Shown here one piece after another: positions 1-8,899 of a stretch of 64,000 nucleotides of DNA. The DNA comes from a bacterium (lineage in GTDB: Bacteria; Armatimonadota; Fimbriimonadia; Fimbriimonadales; Fimbriimonadaceae): NCBI GenBank assembly GCA_027483535.1, contig JAIXUN010000002.1, positions 2,356,001 to 2,420,000 of the forward strand, written 5' to 3'. Every line of letters starts with the position of its first letter. Within the stretch, counting starts at the first letter, position 1. The position numbers and the translations under genes are program-made. Under the pieces are notes generated by a model. The model did not search any database, was not told where the DNA came from, and saw nothing but the letters and a program-made list of their open reading frames with translations.

Positions 1-1580
1 GGCCTCGGGAACTGGCTGTAGTCGAACCCATCGAGGTTGTTGCCGTCGTAATAAACGATGGACTGACCGGGCCTCGTGAGCATGAACGCGTGGGCGAGGT
101 TGTTGGCGGTAGGCGGTCCTTCGTCGTGACTGTGTACGAACGCGACCGAGATCGCCGGATCCAGTCCTCCAAACGCATAGCCCAAGCCCAGGTTGGTGTC
201 GTAGCCAAGCCCGTTGCTCAACTCAGACAGATCTCCGAATCCGTTCGAGTTGAAGAGCGAGGCCATCTTCTGCTTGAGAGGGAAATCGAGAACGTTCATT
301 CCCGTTTTGGCGAACTCTCGAAGCTCCCAAGCGTCGGAAGTGAAGTCTTCAGCGAAGATGTTCGCGTTCGGATTCAACCGATACATCTCCCGCATCCATT
401 CGCCGTTGTTCACCGGATAACCGGCCTGACCCTGCGTGTTCAAAAAGAACGTGGGAGTCATGTGCTTCACGGCATCCAAACGGAAACCATCAAAACCGAT
501 AACGGTGGTGAGGTACCAACCCCAGCGTCGCAGTAGTTCTCGAGAATCCTCGGGGACCATTCGGCCGCTGGGATAGTAGTGTGGGTTCAGCGGATGCCGG
601 ACGTACCACGGCTTGCCCCACATGTTGAAATCGGCATAACCGGGGATGTTGAACGCACCCGTTCGGATAAGGTTGCCGTTTTCATGAGCAATGTCAACCA
701 AGCCGAGAAGCTCGTGGTTGATCATTGCGAAGCTGAGCGGGCCAGCGTTGTTGAAATCGATCTCGTTGTTTCCGGTATCGGCCGAGGATCGAATGTGGAA
801 ATCCTCCGGGATCATGTCCGGATAACGGTTGATCGCGTTGTTCGCCCGGTTGTCGTTGTGGTTAAGAACGAGGTCTGCGTACACCTCGAGACCAAACCGC
901 TTGGCGGTTTGAACGAGCTGAATGAGTTCTTGCGTGGTTCCGTAACGGGTAGCGACGGTGCCCATTTGGAGTCGATCGCCTAGGTCGAACCGATCGAATG
1001 GGTTGTAGCCCACGCTGAAACCACCACCACCGCTCTTGGTGGGAGGCGGCAAGTAAAGCGCGCTGTAACCGGCCTGAACGATTTCTGGCAACCGCGCCAT
1101 CATCGTTCGATAGTCGGTGGCGAACCACTGGAGAATCGCCCCGCGACGCTCCGCGGGCGTGAATCGCCACGTGAACGTGTAGTTGTTGAAAGAGTTGTTG
1201 TCGAACCGGGTGGTCCCATCGGTGTGATTGGCGCGCAGATAGAACTGCACGTTGGTTCCCTGTGGGAACGGACCGAGGATCGTGTACCACTGAGTGTTGT
1301 TGCCAACGTTGCGATCGAACTGAAGTTGCTGTTCGCGCTGGGTTCGCCAGTTATCGGTGGTGAAGACGGCGGTCACCGATTGGTTCGGCGAGATCGGCCA
1401 AGTTTGCGAAGTGACCGTTAGGGATTGCCAAGGGAGTAAATAGGCTCCCTGCGTGGGAACCGAAGTTCCACTGTTGAGGACGCGAGTGTCTCCGAGCCAC
1501 CCGAGTTGAGCAATTGCAGAAGCGGTAAGTAAAGATAAAAGAATTCCGGCGCTTGCGCGCCGGAAAGCGAGATTAATCAC
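1..1580 (-). CDS. Secreted GH13 alpha-amylase (partial, C-terminus off the left edge)
   Basis: The minus strand reads open from a GTG at 1580, preceded by AAGGAG about nine bases upstream, to the window edge. A signal peptide is followed by an N-terminal beta-rich domain and then the GH13 barrel. I can read the four usual GH13 regions: ADLVLNH (region I), GFRLDAVKH with the nucleophile Asp (region II), ANIFAEDF with the acid/base Glu (region III) and FVHSHDE (region IV, where HD is the transition-state stabiliser; NHD is more usual). It should cut alpha-1,4-glucans outside the inner membrane. The C-terminus is missing because the window stops. It is followed upstream by a PEP-CTERM gene with candidate operators, so the two may share sugar control (inference). 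Confidence 0.88.
   Translation of the reverse strand, partial: MINLAFRRASAGILLSLLTASAIAQLGWLGDTRVLNSGTSVPTQGAYLLPWQSLTVTSQTWPISPNQSVTAVFTTDNWRTQREQQLQFDRNVGNNTQWYTILGPFPQGTNVQFYLRANHTDGTTRFDNNSFNNYTFTWRFTPAERRGAILQWFATDYRTMMARLPEIVQAGYSALYLPPPTKSGGGGFSVGYNPFDRFDLGDRLQMGTVATRYGTTQELIQLVQTAKRFGLEVYADLVLNHNDNRANNAINRYPDMIPEDFHIRSSADTGNNEIDFNNAGPLSFAMINHELLGLVDIAHENGNLIRTGAFNIPGYADFNMWGKPWYVRHPLNPHYYPSGRMVPEDSRELLRRWGWYLTTVIGFDGFRLDAVKHMTPTFFLNTQGQAGYPVNNGEWMREMYRLNPNANIFAEDFTSDAWELREFAKTGMNVLDFPLKQKMASLFNSNGFGDLSELSNGLGYDTNLGLGYAFGGLDPAISVAFVHSHDEGPPTANNLAHAFMLTRPGQSIVYYDGNNLDGFDYSQFPR
1544..1565 (-). other. Perfect 9-bp hairpin inside the first amylase codons
   Basis: TTCCGGCGC and GCGCCGGAA (1544-1552 and 1557-1565) flank a TTGC tetraloop. 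The hairpin lies about 15-36 bases inside the amylase coding sequence. On the minus strand it is followed by a T-rich stretch (AATTCTTTTATCTTTA). It could act as an attenuator or limit translation, or be chance within the signal-peptide codons. Confidence 0.4.
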
Positions 1581-1634
1581 TCGATAGAACTCCTTTGTGT
1601 CGAAAGGGATTAAACGTCGATATGTGGTCGCGAC

Positions 1635-2579
1635 TTACTTGCGTCGCTTTCGAGCTACGAGACCTGCCAGACCGAGGCTGAGCATCACCATGGATGCGGG
1701 CTCTGGTACGGCGAAGTACTGGTTGCCTGCATACTGGTTGAAGTTCAGGTTTCGCGGTTCGCCGAGGTTGCCCGTGCCGGACGGAAGTCCACCGAGAACT
1801 TGGTTGGAAACGAAGTCGTGTCCGCCGCCGTTCACGAAAGCTGCAACCTTGAATCCGTTGCTGAACCAGTTCGAATCATTCAGACCGAGCAGAGAAAGCG
1901 GAATCGCCACCTCGATACCCGTGGTGATCGCATCGACCGCTGCGCCCGATGCCACGCCCGAACCGTCTGCGCCCGCCGTGTTGGAGTTGTTCACGTTGAA
2001 CAAGATGCCCGCAGGGTTGGTGCCGCCAGACGGTGCTCCTGCAACGCCGGGAAGGACTTCGCCGAGGAAGTTGCCCGAACCACCACCGGTTGTAAGCAAC
2101 TGAGCGTAGTTTCCGAACATCTTGAAGTTTCCTCCACCAACGTCGCCAACAGTGATCGTGAGATAGTGGTCGGCATCAAATCCGGTGTCGAAAGTGAGTC
2201 CGTTGCCAGATCCATCGTCGCCCATTCGGTTGAGACCGTTGAAGTCGACGTCGGGGTTGTCACCGCGGAGCCGGTTTTGACCACCGGCTACGCTGTCGAT
2301 GAAGAGTTCGAACTTGTTGAAGTTCGACTCCAGGTTGCCCGGAATAAACAGGTTGTAGAACCCAGAATTGACGTAGCCGTAGGCTCCGTTGAGTTCCGAG
2401 CCGTTTGCGGCGGCTACTTGTCCAAGGTTGCTGTTACCGAACTGAGTTCCCGTGGTTTGGTAAACCGTGGTGGGGGTGTAAGCAGCATCTTTTGTCCCGT
2501 CGATAGTAAGTTGCGCGAAGGACGAACCCGCCACGCCAAGCAACGCCATAGTTGCAATAGAAAGTTTCTTCATGCCCAA
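1635..2579 (-). CDS. PEP-CTERM sorting-domain secreted protein
   Basis: This is a 314-residue protein with an N-terminal signal peptide (KKLSIATMALLGVAGSSFAQ) and a C-terminal PEP-CTERM tail: VPEPAS, a hydrophobic segment, then a basic end (RKRRK). That tail is the exosortase recognition signal, so the protein is probably processed at the envelope and released or tethered to the outer surface. The body is rich in Gly, Asn and Asp with no catalytic motif I recognise. The TTG at 2579 has GGGAG five bases upstream; an in-frame ATG at 2573 is an alternative. No exosortase gene lies in the window. Confidence 0.85.
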   Translation of the reverse strand: MGMKKLSIATMALLGVAGSSFAQLTIDGTKDAAYTPTTVYQTTGTQFGNSNLGQVAAANGSELNGAYGYVNSGFYNLFIPGNLESNFNKFELFIDSVAGGQNRLRGDNPDVDFNGLNRMGDDGSGNGLTFDTGFDADHYLTITVGDVGGGNFKMFGNYAQLLTTGGGSGNFLGEVLPGVAGAPSGGTNPAGILFNVNNSNTAGADGSGVASGAAVDAITTGIEVAIPLSLLGLNDSNWFSNGFKVAAFVNGGGHDFVSNQVLGGLPSGTGNLGEPRNLNFNQYAGNQYFAVPEPASMVMLSLGLAGLVARKRRK

Positions 2580-2636
2580 TCAAGCTCCCTGCCCTTCCAC
2601 AAGTCTTTGTGGGAGGGCAAGCATTCTCCTCATTCT

Positions 2637-2652
2637 GAGAATACGTATTCTC
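2637..2652. promoter_or_regulatory. Perfect 16-bp palindrome, candidate operator 1
   Basis: GAGAATACGTATTCTC is fully self-complementary with a central CG, as is common for LacI/GalR-family sites. It lies 57 bp upstream of the PEP-CTERM start. A second near-identical copy sits 71 bp further away. No LacI-type gene is in the window, so the regulator is unknown. Confidence 0.65.
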
Positions 2653-2707
2653 GATGTGGAGGACTTGGAGGTTGAAAAACCTGAGACCCAATACGACCGC
2701 ATCATTG

Positions 2708-2723
2708 AGAATTCGTATTCTCG
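2708..2723. promoter_or_regulatory. Near-palindrome, candidate operator 2
   Basis: GAGAATTCGTATTCTC differs from the first site by one base. The two centres are 71 bp apart, close to seven helical turns. That spacing would allow one regulator to bind both on the same face and loop the DNA (inference). Confidence 0.6.
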
Positions 2724-2781
2724 GACTAAGTGATATCACATTACAAGCCATTTCCGCTTTCTTTAGCCGGTAAACCTGCGG

Positions 2782-2813
2782 AAAAAAAGAAGACCCCGCA
2801 CATTTGCGGGGTC
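2782..2813 (-). terminator. Intrinsic terminator after the anti-sigma gene
   Basis: GACCCCGCA and TGCGGGGTC form a 9-bp stem with a 4-base loop. On the minus strand the stem is followed within three bases by a run of seven Ts. Confidence 0.85.
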
Positions 2814-2852
2814 CCTCAATTATGATATATCGATATTCTTCAGGGTTATCCG

Positions 2853-3596
2853 TTAACCACCGCTTCGGCAAGAGTCCACGACTCTCGCCAGTTCCTCGTG
2901 AGAACGGTCCCCTACGAGCATCAAGGATCCTCTTTGATTCTTCCAGATCACGCAGTTGTGGTGGTCGATCTGACCCGCGAAATACGGCGTGTCTGCGATC
3001 GGTGTAAAGCCGTCAGGTTCGATCGCCTTGTCCATCACCAGCAGCGACATCCCGCCTTTGGCGTCTTCGAGCGTGTAGCGCTCCAAGTGAACTCCTTCAA
3101 TATCGCCTGCAACCGCTCCGACCACGCGAACCTGCTTCAGGTCTCGCTCTGCCAACCGCAGAACCATGTCATAAAATCGGTTCGATTGGATCGTTTGTGG
3201 GTTTGGCTTTTGGGAAGGCCCTAGTTGAGCGAACATGTTCGGCACATCGCTGCCTTCTGGCCCCTTCGACTGCATCCGGTTCATCGCTCCGCCCGCAAGG
3301 ATGAGACAGAACACTCCGGCGGCCATTGCCCAGGAATACTTTTGAACGAATCTTTGGGTCCGGTTCGATCGGTCGATTTCATCCAAACGTCCAACGCACA
3401 TCTTCCATTGCGCAGAAACGTCCGCTGATCTCTCCGTCTCGCTAAACGACCGTGCAATCGTCTCTCGTACGGCAAGAATCATGTCGTATTCGCGACGACT
3501 CTCGGCGCACTCCGATAGCTTTTTCTTTATCTCCTCTTGCTCATCGACGCTTAACTCACCGTCGACATACGCGTGTAAACGCATCGTATCAATCAT
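2853..3596 (-). CDS. Membrane anti-sigma factor partner of the ECF sigma
   Basis: This is a 247-residue protein. Residues 1-45 resemble the N-terminal anti-sigma fold (LHAYVDGELS, then LSECAESRREYD). The usual HxxxCxxC zinc pair is not complete: only one Cys is visible in this part. A single membrane segment spans about residues 88-104, followed by an extracytoplasmic domain with a MucB/RseB-like look (weak). The start codon overlaps the stop of the upstream sigma gene by four bases, so the two are translationally coupled. It should hold the sigma factor at the membrane until a signal arrives. Confidence 0.8.
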   Translation of the reverse strand: MIDTMRLHAYVDGELSVDEQEEIKKKLSECAESRREYDMILAVRETIARSFSETERSADVSAQWKMCVGRLDEIDRSNRTQRFVQKYSWAMAAGVFCLILAGGAMNRMQSKGPEGSDVPNMFAQLGPSQKPNPQTIQSNRFYDMVLRLAERDLKQVRVVGAVAGDIEGVHLERYTLEDAKGGMSLLVMDKAIEPDGFTPIADTPYFAGQIDHHNCVIWKNQRGSLMLVGDRSHEELARVVDSCRSGG

Positions 3597-4243
3597 TGCA
3601 GGTCTCCCTCAACTTCAAACCCATCCCGAAGGAATCCTTCTCGACGGGCAAACTCTTCTAGTTGCTTTCGAAGCAACGCTCTTCCTCGCGCAATCCGAGA
3701 CCGTACCGTTCCGATGGGAACATTGGTCGCTTCTGCGATTTCTTGGTAGCTCATAGATTCGACATCGCTCAAAAGAACGGCTATTCGAAAGTCTTCCGGC
3801 ACTCGGCTAAGGGCTTCTTGAACCTCGGCCCCCATCATTCCATCGAAAAGCTGTCGATCTGGAATCTCAGATTCCAAAGACATTGGTTCAACCATCCCTT
3901 CTTCGTCGATCGACGCGAATTGGGGTCCGCGCTGACGATGTCGGTACTTGTTGATGTAAAGGTTGGTGACGATTCGAAGAATCCAGGCCTTGAAGTTGGC
4001 GCCATCAAAACGCTCGTAGGCCTCGTAGGCACGAACAACCGCCTCTTGAGCGAGGTCCTCGGCTTCTTCTTTGTTTCGGGTGAGACGAAGAGCTGTACCC
4101 AGGACGGCTGGGAAAACGCGCTCGGCTTGTCGCTCGAACGCTTCTCGGTGCCCATTTTTGCGCCCGAACAGCATCAGTCGAGGGAGTCTACCAGCCAGAA
4201 TTTCCACCCCGGCTTTTGTTGATAGTGCTCCCTCGTGACTCAT
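3593..4243 (-). CDS. ECF sigma factor (RpoE-like)
   Basis: This is a 216-residue extracytoplasmic-function sigma factor. Region 2 reads ALRLTRNKEEAEDLAQEAVVRAYE and continues into the -10 binding segment (FKAWILRIVTNLYINKYR). Region 4 is a helix-turn-helix (SYQEIAEATNVPIGTVRSRIARGR). The N-terminus is about 35 residues longer than is usual; an internal start such as Met24 is possible. The anti-sigma gene follows directly. A GGAACC about 50 bp upstream could be an autoregulatory -35, but I cannot place a matching -10. Confidence 0.93.
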   Translation of the reverse strand: MSHEGALSTKAGVEILAGRLPRLMLFGRKNGHREAFERQAERVFPAVLGTALRLTRNKEEAEDLAQEAVVRAYEAYERFDGANFKAWILRIVTNLYINKYRHRQRGPQFASIDEEGMVEPMSLESEIPDRQLFDGMMGAEVQEALSRVPEDFRIAVLLSDVESMSYQEIAEATNVPIGTVRSRIARGRALLRKQLEEFARREGFLRDGFEVEGDLQ

Positions 4244-4299
4244 GTTGAATCGACTCCGTACACTTCAACCTTCCGGACAAAAAATCGGTTCCTCAAAAT

Positions 4300-4337
4300 A
4301 GAATTGCCGAACCTATTTGAGTAGGTCCGGCAATTCT
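4300..4337 (-). terminator. Long hairpin terminator after mqnE
   Basis: A 16-bp stem with one G-T pair (4300-4315 with 4322-4337) encloses a 6-base loop. On the minus strand it is followed by CTATTTTG, a short T tract. It separates mqnE from the sigma operon. Confidence 0.7.
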
Positions 4338-4372
4338 GCTCGTAGGGGCCCCCTATCGGGCCGGCGAACACC

Positions 4373-5542
4373 TTATCTGGCCAGCGGGATCGGGGTCAAT
4401 CTTGTTTTTGCGGCCGCAGTCGGCGATTCGATTTGGCGATAAAGGGAGTCGCGCTCCACAGGCTCGCGGTGAACCTCTTCAATCATGCGCACCATGTTGT
4501 CGTAGGTGAGCATTTGCTTCTTGTTGCCGAACTCACCCTCTTTGTAGGTGATCTCGTATTCGTGAACCAGACCGTCGGCGTCGTCCGCTCCGTACCAGAG
4601 GGCCATTTGCGTCACGGGCACCGAGTTCATGATCCAGAAGCTCTTGATGTGATCGAAGTTGTCCAGCATCAATCGGCTAACCGCGATTGCTCGCAGGTCA
4701 AGCTCGGCCGTCGGTGGCTCGATGTGCTCCAATTCAGTTGCCTCCGGGTGGAAACAGAGCGGGGTCATGGTCAAGAAGTGACCCGTCTCGTCCTGAAGTT
4801 CGCGAAGCTGCACCAGGTGATCGACCCGTTCCTCCACCGTTTCAATGTGTCCGTAGAGCATCGTGGCGTACTGCTTGAGTCCCAGCTTTGATGCTGCCCG
4901 AGCAACGTCCTTCCATTCGTCTCCGTTCAGCTTCTTGCCGAACAACTCATGGTGCACTCGATCGCTGAGAATTTCGATGCCACCACCGGGAAGGGAGTCG
5001 AGACCCGCTTCGATGAGGTCTGCCAGTGCTTGGTCGAGCGACACTTTGCCGATCTGGGCGATCTGGACCAACTCGACCGCAGTGAACGCCTTCACGTGGA
5101 CTCCCGGCCGAACCTCCTTCACAATCCGGACGAGGTCCATGTAGTAGGAGTAAGGGAGTCGCGGGTTGATTCCGCCGACCATGTGGATCTCGGTAAGAGG
5201 AACCTCACGGTGCCACATCAGCCGCTCGCGAACCTGCTCGAGGGTCATTTCGTAAGGAGCCGGCCCGCCCTTCTTGGCATAGAAGGAGCAGAACTTACAG
5301 AACTTGTTGCAGATGTTCGTGTAGTTGATGTGCTGGTTTCGAACAAAGAAGGTTTTTGCACCGTGGCGACGCTCGCGAACGATGTTCGCCAGATAACCGA
5401 CCGCGGTTAGGTTGCGCGTGTTGAACAGACGGACTCCGTCTTCAAAGCTGAGTCGCGTTCCTTCATCGACCTTGCGATAAATATCGATGAGTTCCGCACC
5501 CACCACCTTTTCTGGAGCCAGCCGGCTTGTGTCTGCAACCAT
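4373..5542 (-). CDS. mqnE: Aminodeoxyfutalosine synthase, radical SAM
   Basis: MqnE joins 3-[(1-carboxyvinyl)oxy]benzoate to SAM-derived adenosine to give aminodeoxyfutalosine, an early step of the futalosine pathway to menaquinone. The CxxxCxxC cluster motif is CNKFCKFC. VKAFTAVE, LDSLPGGGIEI, YGHIETVEERVDH and the late PVERDSLY are typical of MqnE rather than MqnC. The ATG at 5542 has AAGAGGA at good spacing, so I prefer it to the ATG ten codons upstream. No other mqn gene lies nearby, so the pathway is scattered. The product points to menaquinone-based respiration. Confidence 0.92.
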   Translation of the reverse strand: MVADTSRLAPEKVVGAELIDIYRKVDEGTRLSFEDGVRLFNTRNLTAVGYLANIVRERRHGAKTFFVRNQHINYTNICNKFCKFCSFYAKKGGPAPYEMTLEQVRERLMWHREVPLTEIHMVGGINPRLPYSYYMDLVRIVKEVRPGVHVKAFTAVELVQIAQIGKVSLDQALADLIEAGLDSLPGGGIEILSDRVHHELFGKKLNGDEWKDVARAASKLGLKQYATMLYGHIETVEERVDHLVQLRELQDETGHFLTMTPLCFHPEATELEHIEPPTAELDLRAIAVSRLMLDNFDHIKSFWIMNSVPVTQMALWYGADDADGLVHEYEITYKEGEFGNKKQMLTYDNMVRMIEEVHREPVERDSLYRQIESPTAAAKTRLTPIPLAR

Positions 5543-5665
5543 GTTTTCCTCTTGCTGAGAAAGATACCACAACTTTCAATGTTCTCTGAAAGTTGCATGG
5601 TCTTCTACGCATGCGTGTTGCGCGTCGTTTCGATACGCGCAACGTTTGCCCATCTACGCGCTTCC

Positions 5666-6463
5666 CTAGTTTCGAAATCGGCGGCGACCCACGAGATCGT
5701 ACGCATGAGCGATCACGGCGACGTTCCTAAGATGTTGCCCAGCCACGAATCCGGGAGCCTTGGTTTTTGCGACGGCGGAAAAGACTTCTTGGAATCCATC
5801 GAAGACGCCTTCCCGTGCCAGCACGACTTCTTCCAAGTAACGAGTCGCCTCGGCTCGGCCAAACTCGACAAGGATGTATTCCAACGCCGTCGGAGCGTCG
5901 ATCAGCGTGATTCCGTCTCCAAACAGCTTCCTGCGTGTGATCGATGGACTCTCCAGGTCGGATAGGAACTCCAGGAGTTCGTGATCCATCCAAGCGGCGA
6001 GTTCGTCTAGCATCGAAGTTGTCGCGAGGTTCCAGAGGTCAAAGGTGGCCGGGCTCTGAACCAGCCCCGCATTCCCTGAAAGAACAATGATCGGGGGTCG
6101 GCTCAGGCTCGGCCAGTACCGTTCTCTCACCTCTCGGAATCCGGCATGCGAGAGGTGAAGATGAACGGTTGTCGGTAGATAAGCCCCCTCGACCGGGTGC
6201 GGTCCCAACCGGATGAGAACCTCTTCAATCCACGATCCTTCGCGCCGCTCCAAAAGAGGGAGCCCGCCATTTCGAAAGAGTTCAAAGCCTTCTCTTCGAA
6301 GGAATCCTGCTAGATAGTGCACCGCGCTGTGAAACGCCTCATCGGATCGAACCCCATCGGTGGCACCGAGGTCGCGGAGGAGCGGAGAGACCCGTGCAGG
6401 AGTCATCCACGCCGCTTCCCACTCGCGTAACGATCGAAACCGACGTTGGACAACCGCTAGCAT
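5666..6463 (-). CDS. Hypothetical protein, 265 residues
   Basis: I do not recognise a family. It is soluble, with no signal peptide or membrane segment, and mixed alpha/beta in composition. Local features are PPIIVLSGNAGL and a C-terminal helical part rich in charged residues (EYILVEFGRAEATRYLEEVVLAREG). It starts 12 bp after the stop of the cyclase gene, on the same strand, so the two are probably cotranscribed. A role linked to the cyclase is possible but unproven. Confidence 0.6.
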   Translation of the reverse strand: MLAVVQRRFRSLREWEAAWMTPARVSPLLRDLGATDGVRSDEAFHSAVHYLAGFLRREGFELFRNGGLPLLERREGSWIEEVLIRLGPHPVEGAYLPTTVHLHLSHAGFREVRERYWPSLSRPPIIVLSGNAGLVQSPATFDLWNLATTSMLDELAAWMDHELLEFLSDLESPSITRRKLFGDGITLIDAPTALEYILVEFGRAEATRYLEEVVLAREGVFDGFQEVFSAVAKTKAPGFVAGQHLRNVAVIAHAYDLVGRRRFRN

Positions 6464-6475
6464 GGACTGAAGAGT

Positions 6476-7744
6476 TTATGAACCCAGGGGTGGAGGTGTG
6501 GCAGCGGTCAAAGCGGTCGTCGGGAGAGACACCGCGGGTTGCCATATACAGGCCTGAACGGTACCAACCTTGATCTGAGTCCTTCCAACCGACTCGGCTC
6601 CCCCGCGCAAGGTCTGCGCGGAATCGAAACTGATCGCAATTCCACCAGGGGGCGCCTCTTTTTGAAGGTGGGCGGCAATGTCGATCACGTCGGAATAGTT
6701 CACGGTCGTCAGGTCTCCCGCGCTGGGGACAACCACTTCGCCCATGTGTATTCCTGCTCGAACAACCAGCGGACCCGAAAGCTTATTTCTTAAGGAATTG
6801 AACTCGATCATGCCCGCCTGAATGTTGCGAGCGGCCATGAACGCCTGTTGAGGATGATCGAATGCGCAAGTGGTTCCGTCACCGGACGTGTTGTGGATGC
6901 GCCCACCATGCTTCGCCACGATCGAAGCGACGTAGTTTTGGTACTCGCTGAACGTGAATTCCACCGCCAATGGATCGGCATCCATTTTCAACCGAGTGGA
7001 CCCGACGATGTCCAAGCTCAGGAAGGTCGCGTTCTGCTTCCCTTCCTTCAACCTGTCCTGAAGATCAACCAACTGCTTCAGAAGCTCTTGACGGGATTCT
7101 GACGGCGACTGAATTCCATACTTCTTGCCGTTCTTCTGAACGAGATCGTGAATGATCTGCCCAACGATGAAACCCCCAAACCCGAAGAACAGCACAAAGA
7201 ACGGCTGCGACTTGAACGGGAGCAGGAAGAGCATCGCGAAGAGGGCATTGATGAGGCAGAAGGAGATTCCAGCAATCGCCCCGGAGATACCCGCCACAAG
7301 CTTGTTTCTGGCGATGGCGGAGTTATAGGCGGCACCTGCAAGAATCAGCATGCCCACCATCTGAAAGAAGCTGTAATCGGCTTTGTTGCCCGCCGCCGCC
7401 TGCAGGCTCAGCGATATCCGAAATCCGAACTGGGTGATCAACGCACCGAATACGGCAAAGATGGAGGAAGCGACGTACCGCTTGGTGTCGGCATTCAACG
7501 CGGAGTATTGCCGTCGAATGGCGCTGAGCTTACTGGTGTCTTCTTCCGATTCTTTGGCTTCGTAAACAAGCCGAACGTATTCCACCGAAACGCCCGTCGT
7601 CTCGGCTACCGCGTGAAGGTCGTCGTCATCGAGCGGCTGACCCTTGAGGCTCTGGACTCGCTCTGCCAATTGCAGCGCTTCCAGAACAGACGAGTCTTTT
7701 AACAGCGCCCGTCTCTCTTCTTGAAGCGTTAAAGCGGAATCCAC
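6476..7744 (-). CDS. Membrane class III adenylate/guanylate cyclase
   Basis: This is a 422-residue protein. The N-terminal about 95 residues are cytosolic and helical, followed by four hydrophobic segments (about residues 95-200) and a C-terminal cyclase homology domain (about 235-410). Both metal-binding Asp positions are visible, in LSLDIVGST and TSGDGTTCAF. The later substrate-recognition part reads VNYSDVIDIAAHLQ, with Asp near the position that usually selects the base, which favours ATP (moderate). It should make a cyclic nucleotide at the inner membrane. A Crp/Fnr-type regulator is encoded at 61.1 kb, but nothing here ties the two together. Confidence 0.85.
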   Translation of the reverse strand: MDSALTLQEERRALLKDSSVLEALQLAERVQSLKGQPLDDDDLHAVAETTGVSVEYVRLVYEAKESEEDTSKLSAIRRQYSALNADTKRYVASSIFAVFGALITQFGFRISLSLQAAAGNKADYSFFQMVGMLILAGAAYNSAIARNKLVAGISGAIAGISFCLINALFAMLFLLPFKSQPFFVLFFGFGGFIVGQIIHDLVQKNGKKYGIQSPSESRQELLKQLVDLQDRLKEGKQNATFLSLDIVGSTRLKMDADPLAVEFTFSEYQNYVASIVAKHGGRIHNTSGDGTTCAFDHPQQAFMAARNIQAGMIEFNSLRNKLSGPLVVRAGIHMGEVVVPSAGDLTTVNYSDVIDIAAHLQKEAPPGGIAISFDSAQTLRGGAESVGRTQIKVGTVQACIWQPAVSLPTTALTAATPPPLGS

Positions 7745-7821
7745 GAATGAATTTTACACACGCTCGGATGTTTTGCGTTTCAGGAAAAAGGAAACCCGGT
7801 CGGTGGCCCTAGGGAAGGAAT

Positions 7822-7858
7822 AAAAAAAGACCCCGTTCTTGGAAGAACGAGGTCTTTT
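7822..7858 (-). terminator. Intrinsic terminator after lipoprotein gene
   Basis: The stem AAAAGACCCCGTTCTT / AGAACGAGGTCTTTT has one mismatch and a 3-base loop. The minus strand then runs into seven Ts. Confidence 0.85.
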
Positions 7859-7879
7859 GCGTCGACGGTCTGCCCGAAG

Positions 7880-8797
7880 TTACTCGCAGCCTTCTGCGAC
7901 GAGAACCGGGTCGATGGGATCGCCCGAATCGTCGGTTGCGTTGGTCGGAACCAACAGGATCGGCTCGGCAAGGTAGTAGTCACCCAGGGTGAACACCGAG
8001 GCAGAAAGAGCAGGCTGGCAGCTCTCGTCCACACCCGAGCGGCGATACTTGAGGTTCGGATTCGTTAGCATTCCATCCGGAAGCGTGCCTGCGATGGCAA
8101 CACCGTTGGAATTCCGAAGGTTCAGGTAGGCAGGCTTGGAGATGACGGCATCCAGGTCGCTGTTGAACCGGACCAATCGGAAGTAGTCCGTTGGCAACGT
8201 GTTGTTGTTGACTTGGAAGAACGCCGCCGTATTCGGCACTGCGGCCATGAAGGTGCCGTCGTACTGAGTTTGGGCTCGACCCACTTCTTCGCCAAGATCG
8301 GAGTAGAAGCGGAGTTCGATTCCGCGAAGCGGAAGTCGCGTGGTTTGACTAAGAACCGCACCACCGATTCGAATCGCTCGAGGGCGAACAAGGTACTCCG
8401 CAAAGAAATCTTTGTCGTTGTATCGGGCTCGAACGTATTGAATGGTCGGAGATTGGCGATCCGTGGCCAAGAAGACACCGGAGTTGTTTGCGATCTGACC
8501 GAACGTGTTCGTATCGTCTGAGGTTCCCCAGTCGCTGACGGGGAGAACGACGCGCACATTGTCTGCGGTGTATCCAACCAGTTGGAACTGGATCTGCTCA
8601 CCCGTTTGAATGTTCAACGGATCAACAAATCCTGGCAAACCGGTCGCACGACCCGACGTCGTCACCGCTTCAACGCGGGGCTCCGTGACAATGGTCAACG
8701 TTGGGGTGATCGGACCACCCGTAGTGCTATCCGATCCAGCGCAACCAAATACGGTGGCCAGAACGATCACCGAGGCGAGAGAAAGCCGACGCTTCAT
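7880..8797 (-). CDS. Secreted lipoprotein, paralogue 1
   Basis: The chosen ATG at 8797 places a signal peptide (MKRRLSLASVIVLATVFGC) right at the N-terminus, with a lipobox ending in Cys. The 69 bases of open frame upstream look like leader. The mature part is beta-rich and begins with a segment (PRVEAV, then TGEQIQFQLVG) that recurs in the next gene. It also carries a carboxypeptidase-regulatory-like stretch (AQTQYDGTFMAAVP). No enzyme motif is visible. The two genes are tandem duplicates that have diverged strongly. Confidence 0.75.
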   Translation of the reverse strand: MKRRLSLASVIVLATVFGCAGSDSTTGGPITPTLTIVTEPRVEAVTTSGRATGLPGFVDPLNIQTGEQIQFQLVGYTADNVRVVLPVSDWGTSDDTNTFGQIANNSGVFLATDRQSPTIQYVRARYNDKDFFAEYLVRPRAIRIGGAVLSQTTRLPLRGIELRFYSDLGEEVGRAQTQYDGTFMAAVPNTAAFFQVNNNTLPTDYFRLVRFNSDLDAVISKPAYLNLRNSNGVAIAGTLPDGMLTNPNLKYRRSGVDESCQPALSASVFTLGDYYLAEPILLVPTNATDDSGDPIDPVLVAEGCE

Positions 8798-8899
8798 CGG
8801 GCTAAGTATGCCCACATCTAACAGATTTGTAAACCCTGAAAGAGGCTCGTATTTACACCTTCCCACCGAAAGCGGGGAGAGAACCTCTGAAACACGGGT

